Part shown: piece by piece, positions 1-9,705 of the stretch
How positions within the stretch are numbered: position 1 is the first letter of the stretch
How the letters are laid out: every line of letters begins with the position of its first letter
Notes under the pieces: model-generated
What the model saw: the letters and a program-made list of their open reading frames with translations, nothing else
What the model was told of the DNA's origin: nothing
Database searches by the model: none
Made by a program: the position numbers and the translations under genes
Source: DASSUW01 sp036257565
GTDB lineage: Bacteria; Actinomycetota; Thermoleophilia; Solirubrobacterales; Solirubrobacteraceae
Assembly (NCBI GenBank): GCA_036257565.1
Contig: DATAFH010000069.1
Location: 1 to 64,000 of the forward strand
Direction: 5' to 3'
DNA: 64,000 nt

Positions 1-27
1 CACCGGACCGAGCACCGTCAACGAGTG

Positions 28-169
28 TTCAGACCTTCCAGCCCATGAGGGTCTCCCGTCCGTCTCGCAGGGTCAACGACAGCTCGGTGCTCAGACCTTC
101 CAGCCCATCTCGGCCTCCCATCGCGGCTCGTGGGTGCAGGACGCTCATCACTCAGACCTTCCAACCCAT
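28..169. repeat. Three imperfect direct repeats, period 61-62 nt (CRISPR-like array end)
   Basis: The core TCAGACCTTCCAGCCCAT occurs at about 29-46 and 91-108, and with one change (CCAACCCAT) at 152-169. Start-to-start distances are 62 and 61 nt. About 10 further bases after each core (GG near +4 and CCC near +9) are weakly shared, and the rest of each unit is unrelated. A constant repeat with unique spacers at a 61-nt period is what a CRISPR array looks like, and growing divergence fits a leader-distal end. The window starts inside the array and no cas gene is present, so this is a possibility only. Confidence 0.5.
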
Positions 170-399
170 TGCGGGTCCCCCTCACTCGGCGGTCACGGCA
201 CGGGCGGCCGGACCGCGGCTTGCGCGATCGCTTTGCCGGCCTCCATCCGGCGGCACCACTCCCTGTCCCGTTCGACCGCCCCCTGGGCTGACCCTGCCCG
301 ACGATCGACGACTCCCGTTGCGTCCCTGCCGAAACTCTACGAGGACAGGGGTCCGGGCCCCTCGACTCCCCTATTCGAGGTAATCGCCCACGTTGGGAG
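170..399. other. Intergenic region before the HD-GYP gene
   Basis: No supported gene. It follows the repeat units and presumably holds the promoter of the downstream gene, but no clear -10/-35 pair stands out. No fourth copy of the repeat is found at the expected position near 212. Confidence 0.4.
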
Positions 400-1959
400 T
401 TGTCGAACCTGCCAACAACGCACTACCTTCTCGGTGTGATCATTTGGCTGGCCGTCGTCCTCTGGCTTGTGATCGTTGCATGGTCGCTCGCGTTGATGCG
501 TGCCGCCGGTGCTCGCGATGACCGGCTGCGGCGGCGTGCGGAGCCGCGTGTGCTGCGCGAACCGCGCGCCGGGCTCGCGCCCTCGGGACGGCAACGCGTG
601 CTCGTCATCGGCGAGTCCCTGCTCGTCGCCGGCACGGTCACCACCGCTGTCCTGCTCTCGACGGCCGACCAGTGGCAGCCGCCGGCGCTCGTCGGCCTGC
701 TCGCGGTGCTCGCTTGGGGCAGCGACTTCCTGACGCTCGAGACCAAGCGCGCGCGCATCTCCGGCTCGTTCCTGGGACTCGTGCTCGCCATGGCCCTGCT
801 CGGCCCCGCTCCAGCGGTGGCCATCGGCCTCGGCTGCGCGGTGACCGACGCCCTCCACTCGCGCACGCGCGGGATCTCGGTGCTGGCCAACGCCGCGACC
901 TACTCGTTCTTCCCGCTGCTCGGCGCCGTGGCCCTGAGCCTGTTCGAGCACGAGGCCGGGGGCCAGGAGGCCAGCGGCTTCGCGCTCGCGGTCTTCATCG
1001 TCTTCTGCCTGACGAACGTCCTCAATTTCACGATGGTGGCCGGCCACATCGTGCTCACCCGCGGCGGCTCGCTGCGCGAGATGTTCGAGCGTGTCTTCCT
1101 GCCCGTCGTCCCCTGGGAGCTGGCCACCGGCTCGATCACCGCGATGGCCGTCTACGGCTTCGGGCTCTACGGCAGCGGGATCGTCGCGATGTTCGTGCTC
1201 GCCCTGGGCGTCTGCCAGCTCCTGCTGCGCTCGCTGCTGCGAGGCCACGAGCACGGCGAGGAGGTCATCCGCCGCAAGGACCAGCTCGACGTCCGCCACG
1301 AGGGGATGGTCGGGCTGCTGCTCGAAACGCTCGCGCTGCGCGACCCGACCGCCGCACGCCACGCCGCGGCAGTCGCCCACTACGGGCGCGAGCTCGCCGC
1401 CGCGGCCGGGCTCGGCGAGCACGCGCAGGCCGTCGTCCACACGGCAGGGCTCCTGCACGACATCGGCAAGGAGGCGCTGCCGGATCACATCCTGCTGGGC
1501 CGGAGCGATCTGCACACCGCCGAACGCCGGCTCATCGAGCGCCACCCCACCGACGGGGCGCGGCTGCTTCTGCGGGTCGAGGGTCTCGGCGAGGTGGCCA
1601 ACGCCGTGCTCGCGCACCACGAGCGCATCGACGGCCACGGCTATCCCGACGGCCTGGCGGGCGACGACATCCCGGTCGCTGCGCGCATCCTCGCGATCGC
1701 CGAGGTCTACGACGTGCTCACGGCTCCCGACTCCTACCGCCTGCCGCTCGGCGCCGCGGAGGCCGAGGACGAGCTGCGCCGCGTCGCCGGCAGCCAGCTC
1801 GACGGTCGTCTCGTGTGGCTGTTCGTCACGCAGGTGCTGCGCGGCAAGGTGGTCGACCACGCCGGCCACATCGCCGACCTCGAGGCGGAGCTCCAGGTGC
1901 AGCGGCGCGTGCGCGGCGTGCTCGACCAGCCGCTCGTGTTCGGCCCGCCCGCCGTCTAG
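400..1959 (+). CDS. Membrane HD-GYP domain protein (putative cyclic-di-GMP phosphodiesterase)
   Basis: Residues 1 to about 290 are hydrophobic: one N-terminal helix, a basic linker, then six or more membrane segments. Together they form a multi-spanning sensor region of the MASE type. The C-terminal half is an HD-GYP phosphohydrolase domain with HDIGKEALPD at about 352-361 and HHERIDGHGYPDG at about 406-418, the metal and GYP motifs of cyclic-di-GMP phosphodiesterases. The expected role is hydrolysing c-di-GMP in response to a membrane signal; the signal is unknown. The TTG at 400 has a poorly spaced GGGAG; GTG at 436 is an alternative. No GGDEF domain is seen. Confidence 0.85.
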   Translation: MSNLPTTHYLLGVIIWLAVVLWLVIVAWSLALMRAAGARDDRLRRRAEPRVLREPRAGLAPSGRQRVLVIGESLLVAGTVTTAVLLSTADQWQPPALVGLLAVLAWGSDFLTLETKRARISGSFLGLVLAMALLGPAPAVAIGLGCAVTDALHSRTRGISVLANAATYSFFPLLGAVALSLFEHEAGGQEASGFALAVFIVFCLTNVLNFTMVAGHIVLTRGGSLREMFERVFLPVVPWELATGSITAMAVYGFGLYGSGIVAMFVLALGVCQLLLRSLLRGHEHGEEVIRRKDQLDVRHEGMVGLLLETLALRDPTAARHAAAVAHYGRELAAAAGLGEHAQAVVHTAGLLHDIGKEALPDHILLGRSDLHTAERRLIERHPTDGARLLLRVEGLGEVANAVLAHHERIDGHGYPDGLAGDDIPVAARILAIAEVYDVLTAPDSYRLPLGAAEAEDELRRVAGSQLDGRLVWLFVTQVLRGKVVDHAGHIADLEAELQVQRRVRGVLDQPLVFGPPAV

Positions 1960-2016
1960 GGGGTGCCCAACGGGACATCGCTCCACACGGAATGGTCCGT
2001 TCGGCGGGGCCTCCGC

Positions 2017-2424
2017 CTAAATCGCGGCGCGGCGGAGCGAGAGCTCGTACTCGGCGACCACCGCGGGGTCGTCTTCGCGGGTCAGGAGCTCGACGCACTC
2101 CTCCTCGGAGGCGGTCCGCACGCCGTCGGCAGTCACCACGCGAGCCACCCGCAGGCCGTCGGGTGTCAGCCCGTGCTCAGCCGCGACGGCCTCGAGGTCG
2201 GCCTCCCGGACGCCGGGCTGGACCCACGCGATGCGCCGCACCGCATCGACGTGGATGGCCTGCAGCGGGCTGAGGTCGAGCATGACCTCCTCGCCGACCG
2301 TCAGGCCCTCATCGCGGGCGTAGGCGAGGGCGGACGCGATGTCCTGGATGGATTCGCAGCGGAACGTCGTGTTCAGGAGAAGGGCCATGCCGAGCAGGAT
2401 TGCCGCCGCGGCGATCGCCCGCAT
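2017..2424 (-). CDS. Hypothetical secreted or membrane-anchored protein
   Basis: A 135-residue protein with an N-terminal hydrophobic stretch (about residues 2-20) and then a polar, acidic domain with no motif I recognise. The sequence around Cys23 is not a convincing lipobox. A GGGAG ribosome site precedes the ATG. It lies 15 nt downstream of the C26 amidotransferase gene on the same strand and is probably co-transcribed with it. Function unknown. Confidence 0.65.
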   Translation of the reverse strand: MRAIAAAAILLGMALLLNTTFRCESIQDIASALAYARDEGLTVGEEVMLDLSPLQAIHVDAVRRIAWVQPGVREADLEAVAAEHGLTPDGLRVARVVTADGVRTASEEECVELLTREDDPAVVAEYELSLRRAAI

Positions 2425-2439
2425 CGGGGGTCTCCCTAG

Positions 2440-3183
2440 TCACGCCGCGCGGGTGAGCGGCACCGCCGGAACGGCGGCAGCCGCCACAAGCGCCTCGAAC
2501 AACACCCGGTGACGCTCGAGTCCGGTGAGGCCCTCGGCGTGCCACTGGACGCCGACGACGAAGCGCGGGCCGGGATCCTCGACGGCCTCGACGATCCCGT
2601 CGGCGGCGCGCGCGACCGCCAGCAGACCGCGGCCGAGGTCGTCGACGGCCTGGTGGTGGAAGGAGTTGACGCGCAGTGGGTCGGTGCCTACCAGCCCGGC
2701 GAGGCGCGAGCCGGGCTCGACGTGCACCGTGTGCGTGGTGGCGGTCGCGGGCTCGACCTGCCGGTGGCCGGGCAGATGCTGGTGGAGGGTGCCGCCGCGC
2801 GCGACGTTGAGCGCCTGCGCCCCGCGGCAGATGCCGAGGATCGGCATGCCCCGCGCGTCGGCCGCCCGCGCCAGGTCGAGCTCGAACGCGTCGAGGCCGG
2901 GCTCGGTCGGCCCCAGCTCCTGGTGGCGCTCCTGCGCGCCGTACGCCGCGGGGTCGAGATCAGGCCCGCCCGACAGGCAGATCGCGTCGAGGCGGCAGAG
3001 GAAGGCGTCGGCGTCGCCGAGCGGCGGGAGGACGACCGGCAGGCCGCCCGACGCCTCGATCGCGCGCAGGTACGACATGCCGAGCGCCATCTCGGCGTGC
3101 GGCGGCTCCCCGTGCCGGCGCAGCGTCCCGGCGCCGCTCGAGCGCAGCTCCGAGGTGGTGACGCCGATCAACGGCCTGCTCAT
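2440..3183 (-). CDS. Class I glutamine amidotransferase-like hydrolase (peptidase C26, PuuD type)
   Basis: 247 residues of one class I glutamine amidotransferase fold. The nucleophile is Cys at about 119 in GICRGAQALNV, and the His is at about 215 in VQWHAEG, followed by the Glu. The early SGGPDLDP loop and the standalone arrangement match gamma-glutamyl-gamma-aminobutyrate hydrolases (PuuD/peptidase C26), which cleave gamma-glutamyl bonds in polyamine degradation. The substrate here is not shown by context, since no other puu gene is nearby. The frame stays open far upstream, but the family start is MSRPLIGVTT at 3183. It is divergent from ettA. Confidence 0.85.
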   Translation of the reverse strand: MSRPLIGVTTSELRSSGAGTLRRHGEPPHAEMALGMSYLRAIEASGGLPVVLPPLGDADAFLCRLDAICLSGGPDLDPAAYGAQERHQELGPTEPGLDAFELDLARAADARGMPILGICRGAQALNVARGGTLHQHLPGHRQVEPATATTHTVHVEPGSRLAGLVGTDPLRVNSFHHQAVDDLGRGLLAVARAADGIVEAVEDPGPRFVVGVQWHAEGLTGLERHRVLFEALVAAAAVPAVPLTRAA

Positions 3184-3285
3184 GTCCGATTTATCGCCCA
3201 GAGCAGGGGGATCGCGGAATGGACATTTGGACAGGATCCCGCGCGCGCCGGTCGACACGCGGGAGGGATCTATCCTCAGCCGCCC

Positions 3286-4941
<1,656 letters not shown>

Positions 4942-5008
4942 CGTCACCGCATCCCGCGCCGCCCTGCGGGGTTGATGTGCACATCGTGTTGCTACTTTGC
5001 TCGCCCTG

Positions 5009-5881
5009 ATGGTGTCGGTCGTCGCCTGCCTGGCCCTCGGGCTCGTGCTGCTGACCTCGGCGGTCCTCAAGCTCGCGGACCCCGCGGGCACGCGCGCCGC
5101 GCTGGCCACCTACGGCATCCGCCCCCGCCACGCGGCCTGGGCCGCGCTCGTCGCCGTCGAGGCCGCGCTCGGCGTCGCGGTGGCGGCGGGGCTGTACGTC
5201 GCGGCGTACGCGGCCGCCGGGCTGCTCGCCGCGTTCACCGCCGCGCAGGCCGTCGCGCTGACGAGCGGTCGCGGCGGCGCCCCGTGCGCGTGCTTCGGCG
5301 CCCGCGGCCGGATTTCGCGCGGCTCCGTGGGCCGGGCCGCGTTGCTCGCCGCCGCCTTCGCCGCGCTGCCGCTGCTGCCGCGCACCGAGCCCAGTACGGA
5401 GGGATGGCTGGCGATCGGCCTCGGCGTCGCGCTGCTTGGCGTCGCGGTGCTGGCCGTCGCGCTGCTCGCGCTCGCCCGCGAGCTCGGGGTGCTGCGCCTG
5501 GCCATGGATCCTCGCAGCGCCGCGCTCGAGGTTCCGCACGAGGGGCCGGAGGTGGGCGCACGGACGACGCTGGCGAGCCGCTTCGAGCTGACGCCCGGCC
5601 GGCTCGGCCTGGCGGTCTTCTCCTCCGAGGGCTGCGGGCTGTGCCGGGCGCTCGAGCCGGAGGTCGCCGCGCTGGGCCGAGACCCGCGCGTGGCGGTCCA
5701 CCGCTTCGACGAGGTGCGCGACGCCGACGCGTGGGCGGCGGCCGACGTCCCCGGAAGCCCGTTCGCCGTCGCGCTCGACGCCGACGGCACCGTGCTGGCC
5801 AAGGGCACGTTCAACTCGGGCGCCCAGCTCGAGTCCGTGCTGGCCGCCGCCGAGCGCCGCCGAGGGGCCGTGCGTGCCTAG
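5009..5881 (+). CDS. MauE-MauD fusion: DoxX-like membrane protein with thioredoxin domain
   Basis: 290 residues from ATG 5009 (TTG 4997 is also possible). The first half has about four membrane helices and the MauE signature, a C-A-C-F-G motif at about 93-97. The second half, after a fifth hydrophobic segment, is a periplasmic-type thioredoxin fold with CGLC at about 209-212, like MauD. In methylamine-utilising bacteria MauE and MauD are separate proteins that help form the many disulfides of the dehydrogenase small subunit. Here they are one chain and the first gene of a four-gene overlapping operon. TACTTT at 4993-4998, 10 nt before ATG, is a possible -10 box. Confidence 0.8.
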   Translation: MVSVVACLALGLVLLTSAVLKLADPAGTRAALATYGIRPRHAAWAALVAVEAALGVAVAAGLYVAAYAAAGLLAAFTAAQAVALTSGRGGAPCACFGARGRISRGSVGRAALLAAAFAALPLLPRTEPSTEGWLAIGLGVALLGVAVLAVALLALARELGVLRLAMDPRSAALEVPHEGPEVGARTTLASRFELTPGRLGLAVFSSEGCGLCRALEPEVAALGRDPRVAVHRFDEVRDADAWAAADVPGSPFAVALDADGTVLAKGTFNSGAQLESVLAAAERRRGAVRA

Positions 5882-6437
5882 CCTCAGCGACCGGCTGGCG
5901 GCCGGATCGTCGCGGCGCGGCTTCCTCTCGCGCGTCTCGGGGGCCGTCATGGGCCTCGCGGGCGCCGGGACGGTGGCCGGGCTCGTCGCCCCCGGCGAGG
6001 CCGAGGCCTACCACTTCTGCGGGCACATCTACACCACGGACTCGTGCCCGCACCCGACCGGCCTGCCGCGGATCGACGCGCGCGGCTTCCCGCTACGGGC
6101 GATCGACGGGCACCGGATCGACGACCTCGGACGCCTCGTCGACGAGGAGAACCGGCCGGTCGACGAGGAGGGCCGCGGGCTCACCGACGTCGACGGCCGC
6201 CCGCTGGCCGTCGCCACCCGCACCCGCGTGTGCGACGTGGTCGCCGACACGTTCAACATCGAGACGCAGGTCGACGGCGCGTGGTACCGCTGCTGCGCCG
6301 GCCGCATCCGCAAGCTCGTCGACTGCTGCTCCCCGCACCCGCGCCGCATCAACGGCGACGCGTCGCTGATCGGCTACTGCTACCGCGGCCGCAAGGTGTT
6401 CTGCGTCATGTACTACGACACCAAGGTCAAGTGCTAG
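5874..6437 (+). CDS. Tat-exported Cys-rich protein resembling methylamine dehydrogenase light chain (MauA), lacking the TTQ tryptophans
   Basis: 187 residues. A twin-arginine signal (SRRGFLSR, hydrophobic 21-40, GEAEA at 41-45) is followed by a domain with ten Cys (49, 58, 120, 140, 141, 151, 152, 169, 177, 187). By eye, residues 136-187 follow MauA around its Y-W-R-H-C region. But Leu165 in ASLIGYC stands where MauA has the first cofactor Trp, and the chain ends before the second; the only Trp is 137. Residues about 79-112 are a degenerate repeat rich in GRxVDEE. The GTG start overlaps the previous stop by 8 nt. It is probably an extracytoplasmic, disulfide-rich protein and cannot make TTQ. 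Confidence 0.7.
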   Translation: MPSLSDRLAAGSSRRGFLSRVSGAVMGLAGAGTVAGLVAPGEAEAYHFCGHIYTTDSCPHPTGLPRIDARGFPLRAIDGHRIDDLGRLVDEENRPVDEEGRGLTDVDGRPLAVATRTRVCDVVADTFNIETQVDGAWYRCCAGRIRKLVDCCSPHPRRINGDASLIGYCYRGRKVFCVMYYDTKVKC

Positions 6438-7087
6438 AGGCCCTCCTCATCCTCGCGGCCGCGGCCGCGGGCGTTACCGGCGCCTGGTCGCCCTGCGGTT
6501 TCTCGATGGTCGAAACGCTCGCTCCGCAGGGCTACGCGGGCCGCCTGCGGACGACGCTCGCCGCGTGCCTGACCTTCTCGCTCGGCGCCCTTGTCGGCGG
6601 CGCCGCCACCTTCGGCGCGCTCGCGCTGCTCGGCGAGGCGCTGGGGGCCGGCGGTACCGCGGCACTCGCCGTGGCCGCGGCGGTCGCGCTGGCCGCCGCG
6701 ATCGGCGAGGCGCGCGGCGCCCGCATCCTCCCGCAGGTCCGCCGGCAGGTGCCCGAGTCGTGGCGCCGGAGGCTGCCCGTGCCGCTCGCCGCGGGGCTCT
6801 ACGGCGTGCTGCTCGGGCTCGGCTTCACCACGTTCATCCTCACGTTCGCGGTGTGGGCGCTGGCAGGCGTGAGCGTCGCGCTCGGCGACCCGGCGCTCGG
6901 CCTGGCGATCGGCCTCGCCTTCGGCGCGGGCCGGCTGCTCCCGGTCGTCGTGCTCGCGCCGGCGGCCGCGACCGAAGCGGGCGCGGCGTTCCACGCGGCC
7001 ATGGCCGAGCGCCCGCGCATCCTGCGCTCGCTGCGGGCGGTCGACGCGGTCGCCATGGCGGCGTACGCGGTGGCGTTGGTCATCTGA
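6431..7087 (+). CDS. CcdA/DsbD-like membrane thiol-disulfide transporter
   Basis: 218 residues with about six membrane helices and almost no soluble domain. The first helix has WSPCGFS with Cys about 22, like the SPC motif of CcdA/DsbD helix 1. A second Cys (about 46) sits in the next helix, in AACLTFSLGA. CcdA-type proteins carry electrons across the membrane to extracytoplasmic thioredoxins, so it probably supplies the CGLC domain of the upstream MauE-MauD fusion. The GTG start overlaps the MauA-like stop by 7 nt (GTGCTAG) and the stop overlaps the next ATG by 1 nt. Assignment to the superfamily is by motif and topology only. Confidence 0.65.
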   Translation: MLEALLILAAAAAGVTGAWSPCGFSMVETLAPQGYAGRLRTTLAACLTFSLGALVGGAATFGALALLGEALGAGGTAALAVAAAVALAAAIGEARGARILPQVRRQVPESWRRRLPVPLAAGLYGVLLGLGFTTFILTFAVWALAGVSVALGDPALGLAIGLAFGAGRLLPVVVLAPAAATEAGAAFHAAMAERPRILRSLRAVDAVAMAAYAVALVI

Positions 7088-7908
7088 TGGCAAGCGCGAC
7101 TCGGACGGTGCTCTACGCGAGCGACCCGAGCGTGGACGGTGCGCTGATCGCCTGGCACCTGCCCGGCCAGCCGGGCGTGCTGGTGCGCGACGGCCAGGTC
7201 GAGCGCGTCGGCGGCGCGCATCCGGCGCTCGGCGGGGGGCGGCTGGCCGTGATCCGCGACGGCACGATCCACATCTCGTCGACGTCGGGGCCGGCGTTCA
7301 ACGCCGTGATCCCGGCGCCCGGGGCCGACGCGGTCGCCGTGTCCGCCCGCTGGGTAGCCTGGCGCGCCCGCGACGGGGACGCCGACGCCATCATCGCCGC
7401 CGCGCTGCCGGCCGGCCCCGCGCGGCTCGTGCTGCGGCTCGAGGAGCTCGGCCGCCCGGTGCTCGAGGGCGACCGCCTCGCGTTCCACGCCGCCGGCCAC
7501 CGCGGCGGCCGGATCGTGCTCGCCGACCTCGAGGCGGGGACCCGGCGGATCGTGCGCCGGGAGCGCCGCGCACAGCTCCTCAATCCGTCGCTGCTGGACG
7601 GGCGGCTGCTGTACGTGCGCGCCCGCTACAGCCGGCAGGAGCTCCGGCTCGGGCCGCTCTCCCGCCGTGCGCCGCGACGGGACCGGCGGGTCTGGTCCAC
7701 CACCCCCACCGGCTTTCGCGACAACGGCTACGAGCGGGGCCGGCGCAAGTCGCGCCACAACCACCGCAAGCTGTGGCCGCGGCCGCGCCGCGGCCTCTCG
7801 GCCAGCCTGTGGACGACCGCGCTTGCCGAGGACGCCGCGTACGTGACGCGCCTGCGCCAGGCGCCCGGCCGCGGGCTGGTGGCCGAGATCCTGCGCGTGG
7901 ACCGCTAG
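7087..7908 (+). CDS. Beta-propeller-like protein of the mau-like operon
   Basis: 273 residues, no membrane segment and no clear signal peptide. It has repeating short beta-blade-like units (for example DGALIAWHLPG, ARWVAWRARD, DRLAFHAAGH, GRLLYVRAR) spaced about 40-50 residues, suggesting a TolB/WD-like propeller. The C-terminal third is very basic. In true mau loci the heavy chain MauB is a seven-bladed propeller; similarity to MauB cannot be shown by eye. It is the last gene of the operon, with ATG overlapping the previous TGA. Location is uncertain because no export signal is seen. Confidence 0.55.
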   Translation: MASATRTVLYASDPSVDGALIAWHLPGQPGVLVRDGQVERVGGAHPALGGGRLAVIRDGTIHISSTSGPAFNAVIPAPGADAVAVSARWVAWRARDGDADAIIAAALPAGPARLVLRLEELGRPVLEGDRLAFHAAGHRGGRIVLADLEAGTRRIVRRERRAQLLNPSLLDGRLLYVRARYSRQELRLGPLSRRAPRRDRRVWSTTPTGFRDNGYERGRRKSRHNHRKLWPRPRRGLSASLWTTALAEDAAYVTRLRQAPGRGLVAEILRVDR

Positions 7909-7953
7909 ACAGCCGGGTAGGGCACCCTCGACAGGACTCTGGGAGGAGCTTCG

Positions 7954-9705
7954 ATGCCGGGCAGGACCATTCGCGTGCTGGCCGCCGTGGCGGCGACGGC
8001 CGCGCTGGCGGCACCCGCCGCCCAGGCGGGAGACAAGGACCGCTTCGAGAAGGAGCCGACCGCGGTCGGCAGCGGCGGCGCGGCCGCCACGGTCGACGCG
8101 CTGGCCACCAAGGCCGCGATCGACACGCTGCGCAGGGGCGGCAACGCGGTCGACGCCACGGTCGCCGCGGCCGGCGTGCTCGGCGTCACCGAGCCGTTCT
8201 CGGCGGGGATCGGCGGCGGCGGCTTCATGGTCATCCGCACGCCGCGCGGCAAGGTCACCACGATCGACGGGCGCGAGAAGGCCCCGTACGCCATGGAGCC
8301 GGACTCGTTCTTGGAGAACGGCGCGCCGCTGGCCTTCGCCGACGCCCGCTGGAGCGGCCTGTCGGCCGGCGTGCCAGGCACCGTCGCCCAGTGGGACGCG
8401 GCGCTCGACCGCTACGGCACGATCTCCCTGCGCAAGGCGCTCGCGGCCGGCGAGAAGGTCGCTCGCCGCGGCTTCGAGGTCGACCAGACGTTCTTCGACC
8501 AGACCGCGCCGAACGTCGACTTCTTCGACGACGTCCCGTCGACCGCCGACATCTACCTCGACGAGGACGGCACGCCGCGCGACGTGGGCAGCACGCTGCG
8601 CAACCCGGACCTCGCAGACACCTACGCCTACATCGGCCGCAACGGCGCCCGCGCCTTCTACCGCGGCCCGCTCGCGCGCGCGATCGCCCGCGCCGCGCAG
8701 GACCCGCCGGTCGCCCGCCACGCCAACCACACCTGGCGGGCCGGCCTCATGACCGCGCGCGACGTGCGGCGCTACGACGCCGTGTGGCGCGAGCCGACGC
8801 GGATCGGCTACAAGGGCCTCGACGTCTGGGGCATGGGCCCGCCGTCGAGCGGCGGCTCGACCGTCGGCGAGGCGCTGAACATCCTCGAGGGCTTCCGACC
8901 GCTCGGCACCGACCGCACGCAGGCGCTGCACCGCTACCTCGAGGCCTCGCGCTACGCGTTCGCCGATCGCAACGCGTACCTCGGCGACCCCGACTACGTC
9001 GACGTGCCGCTGGACTGCCTGCTCTCGGACGCGTTCGCCGCCGAGCGGCGTGCGCTGATCACCGACACGGCGGTCAACGCGCCGGTGCCGCGCGGCGACT
9101 GCGGCGAGCCGGACACGGTCTCCGTGACGAGCGAGGGCCCGTCGACCACGCACCTCACCGTCGCCGACCGGTACGGCTTTGTCGTGTCCTACACGTTCAC
9201 GATCGAGTCCACCGGGGGCAACGGCATCGTGGTGCCGGGCTGGGGCTTTCTGCTCAACAACGAGCTGACCGACTTCGACTACATGCCGCCGACGACGCCC
9301 AACGCGCCCGAGGGCGGCAAGCGGCCGCGCAGCTCGATGGCGCCGACGATCATCACCCGCGACGGGCGGCCGGTGCTGGCTACGGGCTCGCCGGGCGGCT
9401 CGATGATCATCACGACCGTGCTGCAGGTGCTGATCGAGCGGCTCGAGCTCGGCCAGACGCTGCCGGAGGCGATCGCGGCCCCGCGCGCGTCGCAGCGCAA
9501 CGGCGCGACCTCGATCGCCGAGCCGGCCTTCATGGCGACCGAGGCGCCGGCGCTGAGCGCCCGGTACCGCCATGCGTTCGGCGCCCCGCAGGCGGAGATC
9601 GGGGCGGTGACCGGGATCGAGTTCCTCGACCGCGACCAGCTGCTCGCCGCCGCCGAGCCGAACCGCCGCGGCGGCGGCAGCGCCGCCGTGGTCAAGCAGC
9701 CGTGA
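7954..9705 (+). CDS. ggt: Gamma-glutamyltransferase, secreted
   Basis: 583 residues with a signal peptide (about 1-26, ending AAQAG). The nucleophile is the first Thr of TTHLTVAD at about 398, where the precursor cleaves itself into large and small subunits. SPGGSMIITTVLQVL and the GGGGFMV region are also family-typical. The enzyme cleaves or transfers the gamma-glutamyl group of glutathione-like substrates outside the membrane. GGGAGGAG at about 7940-7947 is an excellent ribosome site before ATG. Its 3' end overlaps the convergent HAD gene by 14 nt. Confidence 0.95.
   Translation: MPGRTIRVLAAVAATAALAAPAAQAGDKDRFEKEPTAVGSGGAAATVDALATKAAIDTLRRGGNAVDATVAAAGVLGVTEPFSAGIGGGGFMVIRTPRGKVTTIDGREKAPYAMEPDSFLENGAPLAFADARWSGLSAGVPGTVAQWDAALDRYGTISLRKALAAGEKVARRGFEVDQTFFDQTAPNVDFFDDVPSTADIYLDEDGTPRDVGSTLRNPDLADTYAYIGRNGARAFYRGPLARAIARAAQDPPVARHANHTWRAGLMTARDVRRYDAVWREPTRIGYKGLDVWGMGPPSSGGSTVGEALNILEGFRPLGTDRTQALHRYLEASRYAFADRNAYLGDPDYVDVPLDCLLSDAFAAERRALITDTAVNAPVPRGDCGEPDTVSVTSEGPSTTHLTVADRYGFVVSYTFTIESTGGNGIVVPGWGFLLNNELTDFDYMPPTTPNAPEGGKRPRSSMAPTIITRDGRPVLATGSPGGSMIITTVLQVLIERLELGQTLPEAIAAPRASQRNGATSIAEPAFMATEAPALSARYRHAFGAPQAEIGAVTGIEFLDRDQLLAAAEPNRRGGGSAAVVKQP

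Noticed and set aside
337..1986. Long minus-strand frame opposite the HD-GYP gene
   Set aside because: Typical high-GC shadow: Glu/Ala/Val/Arg-rich and no motif, while the plus strand has clear catalytic motifs.
2509..3285. Open frame extending upstream of EttA
   Set aside because: It runs antisense to the amidotransferase gene, is Arg/Val/Ala-rich and lies outside the EttA family start at 3286.
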